The position numbers and the translations under genes were made by a program. Positions 26,491 to 34,798 of a DNA stretch of 64,000 nt are shown piece after piece. The stretch lies in NCBI GenBank assembly GCA_947475545.1, contig CANJLL010000001.1:866795-930794 (forward strand), written 5' to 3'. The stretch's first letter is position 1, and each line of letters opens with the position of its first letter. Source of the DNA: Chloroflexota bacterium. Lineage in GTDB: Bacteria > Chloroflexota > Limnocylindria > Limnocylindrales > CSP1-4. The notes under the pieces were generated by a model. That model was not told the DNA's origin and did no database searches. It worked only from the letters and a program-made list of their open reading frames with translations.

Positions 26491-27516
26491 CTACTTGGCT
26501 GCCTTGACGAACGAGTCGTCAAGGCTGTCCGCGCAGGAGACGGTGTCGGCCTCCTTGAGCTGGCCCACGTCGTCCAGCGTCTTGATCATGCCGTCGAACA
26601 GCGGCTGGCCCAGCCCGCCGTCGACCGGGAAGAGCTTCATCGTCTGGTAGAGCTTGAGGTCTTCGATCAACGGCGCTTCCTCGAGGCCCTGGAGCTCGGG
26701 GAGCTCGGCCTTGATGACGTCCGTGCCGATCTTGGTCGCATCGCCGGCGTAGAACTTGACGTAGGCATCGAGGACCTCCTTCACGAACGCATTGGCGGCG
26801 TCCTTGTTGGCGCGGAAGGCATCGCTGGCGACCAGGCCCTCCCACATCATGGCCGGAGCCGCGGCGGCACCGCCGCCCCAGATCTTGAAGGCGCCGTTGC
26901 TCTTGGTCACGAGGCCGGTGGCGATGGTGTACAGCATCATCGAGGCATCCATCGAGCCCGACTGGAGCGCCGCCGCCCGGGTGCCCGAGCCGGCGAGATA
27001 GACGACCGAGTAGTCAGCGGGCGCCAGGCCCACTGAGCCCAGGATGCCGGGGATGGCTGCGGTAGACAGCGACGTGGCGTCCTGCGAGCCGATCTTCTTG
27101 CCCTTGAGCTGCTTCAGGTCCGAGACGTCCTTCTTGACGACGAGGACGAACGTGTTCTGGGTCTCGTTGGTCACGATCCACTTCATGTGGAGCCCGGCCT
27201 TGGCCGCCCGCTGCAGGCCGACCATGGACAGGAGCGCGACGTCGATCCGGCCTTGATCGAGGGCGGCCTCCACGACCTCATCATTTGAGAGCGACGCGTA
27301 CGTGAAGCTGTATCCCGCGGTCTTGAGGTTGTCCCGGGCCGTGGTGAAGATCGGGACCAGGTAGTCCTCGGGCGAGCCGGGCACGGCCCCCGAGCCGAAG
27401 AAGATGGTCTTGCTCTTCACCGTCGGTGCCGGCGTTGCCGCCGACGAGCAGGCGCTGAACATCAGCGCCACGATCACTCCGAGCAGCAGCCAGACACGAG
27501 CGCTGGATAGCTTCAT
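26491..27516 (-). CDS. ABC transporter substrate-binding lipoprotein (SsuA/NMT1-like)
   Basis: A 341-residue periplasmic-type binding protein. The signal peptide ends in a lipobox, LMFSAC. The mature protein has the type II binding fold of the NitT/TauT/NMT1 group: GRIDVALLSMVGLQRA, the hinge region VVKKDVSDLKQLKGKKIG, and the second lobe with GSMDASMMLYTIA. ATG 27516 (MKLSSARV) is chosen because it starts the signal peptide. It is the first gene of the transporter operon, 62 bases upstream of the broken permease. Substrate unknown. Confidence 0.87.
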   Translation of the reverse strand: MKLSSARVWLLLGVIVALMFSACSSAATPAPTVKSKTIFFGSGAVPGSPEDYLVPIFTTARDNLKTAGYSFTYASLSNDEVVEAALDQGRIDVALLSMVGLQRAAKAGLHMKWIVTNETQNTFVLVVKKDVSDLKQLKGKKIGSQDATSLSTAAIPGILGSVGLAPADYSVVYLAGSGTRAAALQSGSMDASMMLYTIATGLVTKSNGAFKIWGGGAAAAPAMMWEGLVASDAFRANKDAANAFVKEVLDAYVKFYAGDATKIGTDVIKAELPELQGLEEAPLIEDLKLYQTMKLFPVDGGLGQPLFDGMIKTLDDVGQLKEADTVSCADSLDDSFVKAAK

Positions 27517-27804
27517 TGGTGCGTCCCCCCATCTCTTGTCCCAGCCGGTAGGCCGGCCAGCCTGAACGCGCATACCCACGGGAGGAGGGACGATCCTGAG
27601 GGGCGGCGCTAGGGACGCAACTCGACGGTAGAGGGGGGGTCACTAGGGGCGTCACGTGCCGGATGGCCCATTGGACAGGGGGCGGAATGGCCTCCGCGAC
27701 CGGGTCGCCGGGTGCGGCCCGGCCCGGTCTTGTGACCCCTGGCCACGATTCGGCCGTGCTATGCTCCGCGCCCCATTGACCGGCACAGGAGCCTCGCGCG
27801 CTCA

Positions 27805-29229
27805 ATGTCTGCTCGAGCACCTCGCGGCGCCACATCCGCCACCGCCGGACAGCTTGCCCTCGACCTGCCGGCCGGGCTGCCCGCGCTGGCGATCGAGCCG
27901 GAGTGGAAGGCCCAGCAGCGACTCTGGGGCCACAGTTTTCACCCCATGTGCTCCTACCTCGCCAGCTTCCCGGCACCGCTGGTCCATGCCTTCATCGCGC
28001 GCTACAGCCGGCCAGGCGACGTGGTCCTGGACCCCTTCAGCGGCCGCGGCACCACGCCGCTGCAGGCCTGCGCCGAGGGTCGGATCGGCGTCGGCAACGA
28101 CCTGAACCCGTTCGCTCATCTGCTGACCGCCGCCAAGGTGGAGGCGCCCAACCCCGCCGAGGCCGTGACCCGCCTCACCGCGCTACGCCTGGTCTGGGCC
28201 GCGGACGCGCCGGCCTGGGAGGCGCTCGCCATGCGGGTTCGCGCCGGAGGTGCGGCGGACTCCACCGGGAACGGGGGCATCGCGTTGGTGCCGGCCGCCG
28301 GCACGTGTACGTCCCCTACCGACGGCGTGGAGGCGGTGCCCGCCGAGGTGGCCGTGGCCTTCCATGCACGCACGCTGGCCCAGCTCCTGGCGGTTCGCAC
28401 CACGCTCCGGCTGGACCTGCCGGTCGATCGCTTCCTCGCGGCGTCGCTGACGGGGATCCTCCACGGCAAGAGTCCAAGCTACCTGTCGGACATCATGCCG
28501 AACACGTTCAGCATGGCCCCGCGCTACGTGCGCGACTTCGCGGAGCGGACGGGCTTTGAGCCCCCCGAGCGCGACGTGTTCCGGCTGCTCGAGCAGAAGC
28601 TGCTCCGCCTCTTCCGGCAGCCGGCGCCCAGGACGGCCGGAGTGGCGCTCCTCGGTGACGCCCGGGATGTGGCCGGCCGGGCGCAGGCGGCACTTCGGGC
28701 CCGCGGCCTGCCGGACCGGGCGAGGCTGGTGGTCACCTCGCCGCCCTACCTGCGGGTCGTGAAGTACGGCTACTACAACTGGCTGCGGACGTGGCTGCTG
28801 GGCTTCGACGCCCGGGCGATCGACGCCACGCTGGACGATGCCCACCATCGTGCCGCCTATCTGGTCTTTCTCCGCGAGGTGCTCGCGGGCCTGCGCCCGG
28901 TCCTCACGGACGATGCCGTCGTCGTGCTGGTGATCGGCGACGTGGAGACGGATCGCGGTCGCGACATCACGGGCGGGGTCGGCCTGGCGGAGCGGACCTG
29001 GGAGGCGGCCGCGGAGCCCGAGGGCTACCGCCTGGCCGGCGTGGCGCTGGACCCCATCGCCGCCGGCCGAAAGATGACGCGCCTGTGGGGCGACGAGGCG
29101 GGCCGGGCCACCAAGACGGACCGGCTCCTCGTGCTGGGCGCCACGGAGGCGGGCCGGCGCCGGGCGTTGGCGGGGGCGGCGCTCCCCGTGGACTGGACCT
29201 GGCCTCCAAGGCGGCTTCGCGCTCTGTAG
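27805..29229 (+). CDS. DNA methyltransferase-like protein (N4/N6 type, permuted motif order)
   Basis: A 474-residue SAM-dependent DNA methylase-like protein. The SAM-binding motif DPFSGRGTT (residues 76-84) is near the N-terminus, and the catalytic SPPY (312-315, in TSPPYLRVV) is far downstream, with an extra region of about 130 residues between them. In the common beta-class amino-methylases the order is SPPY first, so this is a permuted arrangement. No restriction endonuclease or specificity gene is near, so it would be an orphan methylase or act on another nucleic acid. ATG 27805 is the first start in frame; the gene diverges from the ABC operon. Confidence 0.82.
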   Translation: MSARAPRGATSATAGQLALDLPAGLPALAIEPEWKAQQRLWGHSFHPMCSYLASFPAPLVHAFIARYSRPGDVVLDPFSGRGTTPLQACAEGRIGVGNDLNPFAHLLTAAKVEAPNPAEAVTRLTALRLVWAADAPAWEALAMRVRAGGAADSTGNGGIALVPAAGTCTSPTDGVEAVPAEVAVAFHARTLAQLLAVRTTLRLDLPVDRFLAASLTGILHGKSPSYLSDIMPNTFSMAPRYVRDFAERTGFEPPERDVFRLLEQKLLRLFRQPAPRTAGVALLGDARDVAGRAQAALRARGLPDRARLVVTSPPYLRVVKYGYYNWLRTWLLGFDARAIDATLDDAHHRAAYLVFLREVLAGLRPVLTDDAVVVLVIGDVETDRGRDITGGVGLAERTWEAAAEPEGYRLAGVALDPIAAGRKMTRLWGDEAGRATKTDRLLVLGATEAGRRRALAGAALPVDWTWPPRRLRAL

Positions 29230-29734
29230 GGGACGTGGCGACCGGTCCACGTTGGCCCGGTCAGGAGCCGCGCCCTCGACGGGGCCTCCCTGCCACCCGA
29301 CGGGGCCTGGCGTCCGAGGCGGCTCAACGCGCTCCGACATGGGCATGCGGCTGCGGCCGTCTCGCAGGCCCGACCAGCTTGTGAGCCCAATCCAGGGGCA
29401 GGCGAACGCTACGCACTGCAGTACGTCCACGCCATGAGCACGATCCCCGGAGTTGGGCCAGTACGCGCAGGGGGTGAGCATTCCGCCATACCGGGTGGAC
29501 GCGCCACGCTCGGGAAGGGCTGGCCGTTCCCGGGGACGCGCCATCGTGCTCACCCAGTGGACATGCCAGAGGAACGGCCCCTGGTTGGCCGCGGCGCGCG
29601 ATTGACCGCGGCGCGCCATCGACCGCGGCGCCTGGTTGACCGCGGCGCGGCTGGTTGGCCGCCGCGCGCCAAGGGCGTGACCGAGGACACGCCGGCGCAA
29701 TGATCAGGGCGACCGGCTGGCTGGCGCCCCCGAA
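29230..29734. other. repeat-containing intergenic region
   Basis: Five hundred bases without a credible gene. The notable content is the 17-base tandem array at 29585-29672, described separately; the rest is low-information GC-rich sequence with short internal echoes such as ggggacg and gggcctgg blocks. Confidence 0.55.
29585..29672. repeat. five-copy tandem repeat, about 17-nt period
   Basis: Five imperfect copies of a unit like ttgaccgcggcgcgcca start at 29585, 29602, 29619, 29636 and 29655; the fourth unit is two bases longer. The core ccgcggcgcg is nearly constant and is itself close to palindromic. Confidence 0.75.
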
Positions 29735-29962
29735 CTACGCCCGGATCTTCCGCCGGGCCATCTCGCCCTCGATCTGCCGCTCGGCCTCGACATACCGGTC
29801 GATCTCGACCCGGACCTGGTTGGCCTCCGGCGTGTAGAGGTGCACCTGCTGCTGCAGGATGTAGCTCAGTCGCCTGCTGGTCATCCGGACATGGTCGAGG
29901 TTCTTCATGAGGACCAGCGGATCCATGGCCGCCAGGTCCCCCGGGTCGTACATCTGCTGCAT
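29735..29962 (-). CDS. small helical hypothetical protein
   Basis: A 75-residue protein predicted to be almost fully alpha-helical, with no membrane helix. It is rich in Met, Gln, Arg and Glu (YILQQQVHLY, RYVEAERQIEGEMARRK), which suggests a helical hairpin or coiled coil that dimerises or binds a partner. Codon usage with strong G/C in third positions supports a real gene. It stands alone, flanked by repeat-rich spacers on both sides. Function unknown. Confidence 0.6.
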   Translation of the reverse strand: MQQMYDPGDLAAMDPLVLMKNLDHVRMTSRRLSYILQQQVHLYTPEANQVRVEIDRYVEAERQIEGEMARRKIRA

Positions 29963-30079
29963 GGCCGCATTCTAGATCGACCGCCCCGCCCGCGACGGCC
30001 GGTTCGACCGATGCCGACTCGATGGCCCGGGATATCCGCCAGGCGGCGAGGCGGACACATGGTGAGGTGGACAGGTCGT

Positions 30080-30225
30080 GGCCGCGCCGGCGACCGGCGG
30101 CAGGACACGGCCCAACGCTCATGCGGCTACCGACACGGCCGCGCCGGCGACGAGCGGCAAGGCGCCGCCCTCTGCTCCAGCGGCAGGACGCGATCCTAGG
30201 CTCCCGCGGCGGCAGGACGCGCCGA
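30080..30225. repeat. dispersed ggcaggacgcg-type repeats
   Basis: ggccgcgccggcgac occurs at about 30080-30094 and 30137-30151, and units of the form cggcaggacgcg recur at about 30095, 30153, 30179 and 30209. The same unit type occurs as a tandem repeat before cpaB (15189-15241). Confidence 0.55.
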
Positions 30226-30513
30226 TGGTCGAGCCCGGACGCGCGCCGGCTCTGGCTGACGCTGGGCCCCGCCCTCCGCGACGACGCGGCCGGCCAGGGC
30301 GGCCAGGGCGGGCATCTCGAACAGGGTCAGCCCGATCCCCACGGTCGCCAGCTCGGTTGAGGTCCAGCCCTTGTACAGGCCGCGCGCTGCAACGGCGCAC
30401 ATCTCGTCGTACAGCTCCGGCCAGCCGATGCGACGACGCTGGTAGCAGAACCGGACAAACTCCATGGCCTCCGCCGCGGGGTCGAGCTCGGGGGCGCCGC
30501 AGACGGGATTCAT
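30196..30513 (-). CDS. small hypothetical protein
   Basis: A 105-residue protein. Residues 1-80 look like a compact helical domain (AAEAMEFVRFCYQRRRIGW, YDEMCAVAARGLYKGW, then TELATVGIGLTLFEMPALAAL), and the last 25 residues are an Arg/Pro/Ala-rich tail that runs into a repeat region and may be spurious coding. No signal peptide. ATG 30513 is chosen because the sequence before it has no protein-like character. Function unknown. Confidence 0.55.
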   Translation of the reverse strand: MNPVCGAPELDPAAEAMEFVRFCYQRRRIGWPELYDEMCAVAARGLYKGWTSTELATVGIGLTLFEMPALAALAGRVVAEGGAQRQPEPARVRARPSARPAAAGA

Positions 30514-30833
30514 CGACTGACTGCCTCGTGATCGTGGGCATGGCAAACGGGTCCGGTGGCTTGGCGGGCTGGGCCGAGCGCCGGGCGCTGGGTGCTTGGG
30601 CTTGTCGGCGCATCCCCTCCGCTCCCGGGTCGGCGACCAACAGGGGCCATGGTAGGTGGGTCTTGGGAGAGGGGGTAGGGGTTTCTCCACCATCTCGTCC
30701 ACCAACTTATCCACACCCGTCGCGGGCCGTGTGACGAGGCCCGGCTGGGTCCGTTGAGACCCCTGATCGGTCCCCGGAATGCAGAACGCCCCCGCGGGTC
30801 CATGACCCCGGAGGCGCCTGGCGAGAGTGGCAT
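30514..30833. other. intergenic region containing one DnaA-box-like 9-mer
   Basis: No gene is seen between the small protein and tRNA-Glu. A perfect TTATCCACA lies at 30707-30715. A single box without dnaA, dnaN or an AT-rich unwinding element does not make an origin. Confidence 0.45.
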
Positions 30834-30910
30834 TGGTACCGCATACCGGATTCGAACCGGTGGTCTCCGCCTTGAGAGGGCGGTGTCCTGGGCCTCTAGA
30901 CGAATGCGGC
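30834..30910 (-). tRNA. tRNA-Glu (CTC)
   Basis: On the minus strand the acceptor is GCCGCAT/ATGCGGT (a G-T pair at the end), the D-arm begins TCGTCTAGAGG, the anticodon loop is CTCTCAA with anticodon CTC, and the T-arm carries GGTTCGAATCC. Discriminator A and CCA are encoded. Confidence 0.95.
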
Positions 30911-31027
30911 GAGATCCTCGATTCTCCCCTGGCCGAGGGAGGATCGGCCCCGGATGATACCAGCGTCTGGCCCGGCCCGGCAAACCGCCGGAGCAGCGCG
31001 CCGGTCGTGGGTCGCGCCGCGGGCAGG

Positions 31028-31906
31028 CTAGAGCCGGTGGGTCTCCAGGAAGGCCCGGATGACCTCGGCCACCTGCTGGTAGCCCGCTTCGGCCATCACC
31101 AGCCCGTAGTGCGAGTGGGCGGCGAAGGGCTCGTACTGGGCATCAAGCAAGGCGGCCAACTGGGCCGATGTGGGCTCCGGGACATACTGGTCGAGGCCGG
31201 CGCCGATCACCAGCTTGGGCACCGAGCCCAGCACCCGACGGTCGATGGAGATGCCCTGGAGCACCTGGCGCCGGGCAACACCCGATTCGAACGGCTTCTG
31301 GCCCAGCAGGTGCTGGATCCGAAGGACGTCCGGCATGCTCAGGTCCCGGTGGTCGCGTTGCAGCTTCTCCGGGAGCGTCTCCCAGCCGATCAACGACTTG
31401 CCGAAGAGCTCCGGAATCTCGCGCAGCTCGTGCATGGGCGAAGGCGTCCGCAAGTCGCGCGGCGGCTCGGCGGACAGGAGGACCAGACCCGCGGTCGGCA
31501 TGCGCTCCGCAGCCTTGAGAGCGAGCAGGCCGCCCATCCCGTGGCCCACGATGACGACCGTCGGCCCCACCCGGGCCATGACAGCGACGACATCCTCGAG
31601 GTAGGAATCAAACGAGAGTTCCGCGGCGGCGGCCGACTGGCTCCAGTAGTGATTGCGCAGGTTGAGCGCGTGACCCTCCCAGCCCCGGCCGGCGAAGTAG
31701 CCCAGGTAGCGCTCCCAGAGCCACGATCCCCCGAGCTCCCCATGAACGAACAGCAGCGGCTTGCGGCGCGACCGGCGCTCCGGCAGCCACGACTCCACGT
31801 AGATGCCACGCTCGGCGATCTCGATTTCGTCCTTGCGCACCGGGCGACCATCGCCCACGGTCGGGCGGGCCCGGTTGAGCATCGGCTCGGGGGTCGTATC
31901 CGTCAC
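31028..31906 (-). CDS. alpha/beta-hydrolase fold protein lacking the serine nucleophile
   Basis: A 292-residue alpha/beta-hydrolase. The oxyanion-hole motif is FVHGELGGSW. At the nucleophile elbow the sequence is IVGHGMGGLL: Gly123 (codon 31538-31540) replaces the Ser of the usual GHSMGG. The acid (Asp in GAGLDQYVP) and the base (His in AHSHYG) are retained. The protein may be a non-catalytic binding or scaffold member, or use another residue. GTG 31906 lies four bases after the DUF1015 stop; TTG 31921 and ATG 31882 are alternatives. It is co-transcribed with the DUF1015 gene. Confidence 0.82.
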   Translation of the reverse strand: MTDTTPEPMLNRARPTVGDGRPVRKDEIEIAERGIYVESWLPERRSRRKPLLFVHGELGGSWLWERYLGYFAGRGWEGHALNLRNHYWSQSAAAAELSFDSYLEDVVAVMARVGPTVVIVGHGMGGLLALKAAERMPTAGLVLLSAEPPRDLRTPSPMHELREIPELFGKSLIGWETLPEKLQRDHRDLSMPDVLRIQHLLGQKPFESGVARRQVLQGISIDRRVLGSVPKLVIGAGLDQYVPEPTSAQLAALLDAQYEPFAAHSHYGLVMAEAGYQQVAEVIRAFLETHRL

Positions 31907-31910
31907 ACCA

Positions 31911-33236
31911 TCACCACTCAAGGGGGTTGACCACCAGGCCGGTGAGGGCCTTGGGATAGAAGTACGTCGACTTCTGGGGCATCACATCGCCATCCTGTGC
32001 CACGGCGGCGATGTCCGGGACGGGGGTGGGCTCCAGAAGAAAGGCCATGTCGGCGCCGTCGACACGGGCGTCGACCCAGCCGACCGCCTCCTCGGCGGAC
32101 TTGGTGTACGAGACCCGCTCGCCGCCGGCCAGCGCCGTGGCATCGATGCGGAAGAGCTTGTCCAGCGCGGAGGCCAGGAGCGAGACGTCAAGACGCCGGA
32201 GGGCCGCCCCGCCGACCGGGAGGATGGTCTCGAACGCCTCGCGGCGAGCGGTCAGCAGTGCGCCGCCGGTCCGGGTCCACAGCCCGAAACGGCCCGCGCC
32301 GCCCGCGGCCAGGCCGGCCGCCCCGAAGACCCGGCGGAGCTCCTCGGCCGGGACGCCCGTCTGCATATCGAACAGTGAGCCCAGCTCCGCCGCGACCTGG
32401 GCCACGCCCTCATCACCGAGGCCCCGAACCACCCGGTGCGTTGGCAGGACCGTCAGCGAGCCGCTGGTGGTCTCCAGGAGGAGCATCAGGAGGAAGTCGA
32501 ACGCGGGATCCTCCTCGCCCGAGCGCGGCATCCGGCGCTCATCGCGATACCGGATCGCCGTCTCGTAGCGATGGTGGCCGTCGGCGATGGTGACGGTGGT
32601 CCCGCCGAGGATGCGGACCAGCTCCGCGACGGAGCCCGCCGGGGTGCCGTCGTCCACCAGCTGCCAGAGGCGATGGCGGACCCCGTCGTCGTCCACGACG
32701 TCCGAGACCGGCGCACCCTCGGTCACCTCGGCCACGATCTGGGCCGCGCGGCCAGCGGGGTCCGAGTAGAGACCAACGACCGGGCTGATGTTCACGCCAG
32801 TGGCCCGCAGCAGCTTGTAACGGTCCTCCTTGGGGCCGGACAGCGTGCGCTCGTGCGGGAGGACCGTGGAGCCGGGCCCAAACGGCTCCAGGCGCAGCCG
32901 GGCGAAGAACCCGCGGGACGTCCGCTCGACGATGGTTCCCGGCACCGTGTATGTCTGCTCGTACACGTACAGCGCGGGCCGGGGGTCCCTGTGCAGCACT
33001 CCGGTGGTGCGCCACTCCCCGAGGAGGCGTGCCGCGCGGCGATAGCGATCATCGGGCTGGTCGCCCTGCTCCTCGATAGGCAGCTCCACCCGGATGACGT
33101 TTCGGGGATCGCGCTCGACGAGGCGGCGGCGCTGCTCGGCAGACACGACGTCGTAGGGCGGCGCGATGACCCGCGACAGGTCGGAAACGACATCAGGCGC
33201 ATAGCGGAGCGCGCGGAACGGGCGAATCTGCGGCAC
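31911..33236 (-). CDS. DUF1015 family protein (SerK-like)
   Basis: A 441-residue cytoplasmic protein of the DUF1015 family. Typical marks are the N-terminal IRPFRALRYAP and IAPPYDVVS, the central IADGHHRYETA motif, and the C-terminal MPQKSTYFYPKALTGLV. Members include the archaeal ADP-dependent serine kinase SerK and proteins found beside serine and glycine metabolism genes; bacterial function is not settled. GTG 33236 gives the canonical start. The hydrolase gene follows four bases after the stop. Confidence 0.9.
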   Translation of the reverse strand: MPQIRPFRALRYAPDVVSDLSRVIAPPYDVVSAEQRRRLVERDPRNVIRVELPIEEQGDQPDDRYRRAARLLGEWRTTGVLHRDPRPALYVYEQTYTVPGTIVERTSRGFFARLRLEPFGPGSTVLPHERTLSGPKEDRYKLLRATGVNISPVVGLYSDPAGRAAQIVAEVTEGAPVSDVVDDDGVRHRLWQLVDDGTPAGSVAELVRILGGTTVTIADGHHRYETAIRYRDERRMPRSGEEDPAFDFLLMLLLETTSGSLTVLPTHRVVRGLGDEGVAQVAAELGSLFDMQTGVPAEELRRVFGAAGLAAGGAGRFGLWTRTGGALLTARREAFETILPVGGAALRRLDVSLLASALDKLFRIDATALAGGERVSYTKSAEEAVGWVDARVDGADMAFLLEPTPVPDIAAVAQDGDVMPQKSTYFYPKALTGLVVNPLEW

Positions 33237-33351
33237 GGATACTCCCGGCTGGGTCGTCGCGCAGGCACGCGCGGACGGGCAAATCAGGACCCCGCCATCC
33301 TACGACAGCCGTGGACGCGATGCCTCCTCGGCGGCGATCACGGCTGAGACC

Positions 33352-33383
33352 CGGTCCTGCCGGCCGGCCGGCCGGCAGGACCG
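33352..33383. terminator. perfect 32-bp palindrome
   Basis: The 16-base arms (33352-33367 and 33368-33383) are exact reverse complements, built from cggtcctg plus ggcc repeats. It lies between the start of DUF1015 and the stop of the ABC ATPase, both on the minus strand. As RNA it would form a very stable hairpin just past the ATPase stop. There is no T-run, so a processing or mRNA-protecting hairpin is as likely as a terminator. Confidence 0.6.
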
Positions 33384-33406
33384 CGACCGTGGCGATCCCG
33401 ATCGCG

Positions 33407-34516
33407 TCAGCCGCCCGGCGCCGGGCGCACCGCGAGCGAGAGGCCTGAGTCGGCGTCGAACAGGTAGACCTTGTCGAGCGGGACCCGGAGCGTGACGTTC
33501 TGACCCGGCTTCACGTTGGCCGACGAATCGACGATGGCAACCAGGTCGAGCTCGTGCACCTTGACGTGGAGCAGCTCCTGGCTGCCCAGGTACTCGACCA
33601 CCTCGGCGACGCCGCTGACGGTGGCCCCGCCGGCCGCCGCGCCCGGGGAGGCCTCACCCAGCTCGAAGTGCTCCGGCCGGAGGCCGGCCACGATGCTCCG
33701 CCCGAGGACCGCATCGCGGGCCCAGTCCGGGACCGAGATACTGATGCCCTGGGCCTCCAGGCCGCCACCGTCCGCCCGCGGGCTGACGTCCATCAGGTTC
33801 ATCGACGGGCTGCCGATGAAGCCGGCCACGAACCGGTTGAGCGGGAAGTCGTACAGGTCCTGGGGCGTGCCCACCTGCTGGAGCCGGCCGGCGTTCATGA
33901 CCGCGATCCGGTTGCCCATCGTCATCGCCTCGACCTGGTCGTGGGTGACGTACACGATGGTGGTCTTGAGGCGCTGGTGGAGGCGGGCGATCTCCGCGCG
34001 GGTCTGGACGCGCAGCTTGGCGTCGAGGTTGGAGAGCGGCTCGTCCATGAGGAAGACCGCGGGCTCGCGCACGATGGCCCGGCCCAGGGCGACCCGCTGG
34101 CGCTGCCCACCCGACAGCACCTTGGGCTTGCGGTCGAGGTACGGGCCCAGGTCGAGGATAGCCGCGGCATCCGCCACGCGCTTGTCGATCTGGTCCTTGG
34201 CGGTGTGCCGCAGCTTCAGGCCGAAGGCGAGGTTCTCGCGCACGGTCATGTGCGGGTAGAGCGCGTAGCTCTGGAAGACCATGGCGATGTCGCGGTCCTT
34301 GGGGGCGACGTCGTTGACGACCTTGTCGCCGATCCGCAGCGTGCCGAGGCTGATCTCCTCGAGCCCGGCGATCATCCGCAGGCAGGTGGTCTTGCCGCAG
34401 CCCGATGGGCCGACCAGGACCATGAACTCGCCGTCCTGGATCTCCAGGCTGACGTCATCAACGGCCTTGACCTGGCCGTACAGCTTGGTGACGTGCTCGA
34501 AGCTGATCGTCGCCAT
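33407..34516 (-). CDS. carbohydrate ABC transporter ATPase (MsmK/UgpC/MalK type)
   Basis: A 369-residue ATPase. Nucleotide-binding domain (about 1-235): Walker A GPSGCGKTT, Q-loop VFQSYALYPHM, signature LSGGQRQRVALGRAI, Walker B VFLMDEPLSNLD, switch YVTHDQ. C-terminal OB-type regulatory domain (about 236-369) with the GLRPEHFEL motif of the MalK/UgpC group. Such ATPases energise sugar or glycerol-phosphate uptake and can be shared among several permeases. No permease or binding protein is adjacent, so it is an orphan here. AAGGAG precedes ATG 34516. It diverges from the LacI-family gene, whose operator lies 214 bases upstream. Confidence 0.92.
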   Translation of the reverse strand: MATISFEHVTKLYGQVKAVDDVSLEIQDGEFMVLVGPSGCGKTTCLRMIAGLEEISLGTLRIGDKVVNDVAPKDRDIAMVFQSYALYPHMTVRENLAFGLKLRHTAKDQIDKRVADAAAILDLGPYLDRKPKVLSGGQRQRVALGRAIVREPAVFLMDEPLSNLDAKLRVQTRAEIARLHQRLKTTIVYVTHDQVEAMTMGNRIAVMNAGRLQQVGTPQDLYDFPLNRFVAGFIGSPSMNLMDVSPRADGGGLEAQGISISVPDWARDAVLGRSIVAGLRPEHFELGEASPGAAAGGATVSGVAEVVEYLGSQELLHVKVHELDLVAIVDSSANVKPGQNVTLRVPLDKVYLFDADSGLSLAVRPAPGG

Positions 34517-34700
34517 CGCGGGCACTCCTTCTCGGCCGTCCGGCTCGGCGCGGGTCCCTGTATCTGCCGGCCACGAGGGCTGGCTGGACGGACCCCATAC
34601 GCGAGACCGGCTCGACGGGCGCATCGTAGCGAGCCGCCCGCAGCCGGCGGAGCGGTCGACCCACGCAGCGAACACGTACGCGCGACGCGCCCACTCGCGG

Positions 34701-34760
34701 TTGACACCGGACTACCCGGACCGTACCTTGCACAAACCGGTTTGCTAAACCGGTTTGTGC
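34701..34760 (+). promoter_or_regulatory. lacI-family gene promoter with double palindromic operator
   Basis: TTGACA at 34701-34706 is followed after 17 bases by TACCTT (34724-34729). Immediately downstream, 34730-34760 is an inverted repeat with 14-base arms (GCACAAACCGGTTT and its complement) around GCT. Each arm also contains the self-complementary AAACCGGTTT with the central CG typical of LacI-family operators. The position over the start site predicts autorepression by the downstream LacI-type protein, and possibly control of the divergent ABC ATPase. Confidence 0.78.
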
Positions 34761-34798
34761 GGCCGTGAGCGATTGCCGCCAGGAGTGCGAGGTCGTCG

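Noticed and set aside
30707..30715. Perfect DnaA box TTATCCACA, possible origin
   Set aside because: Only one box; no dnaA/dnaN/gyrB neighbours, no AT-rich unwinding region, no box cluster.
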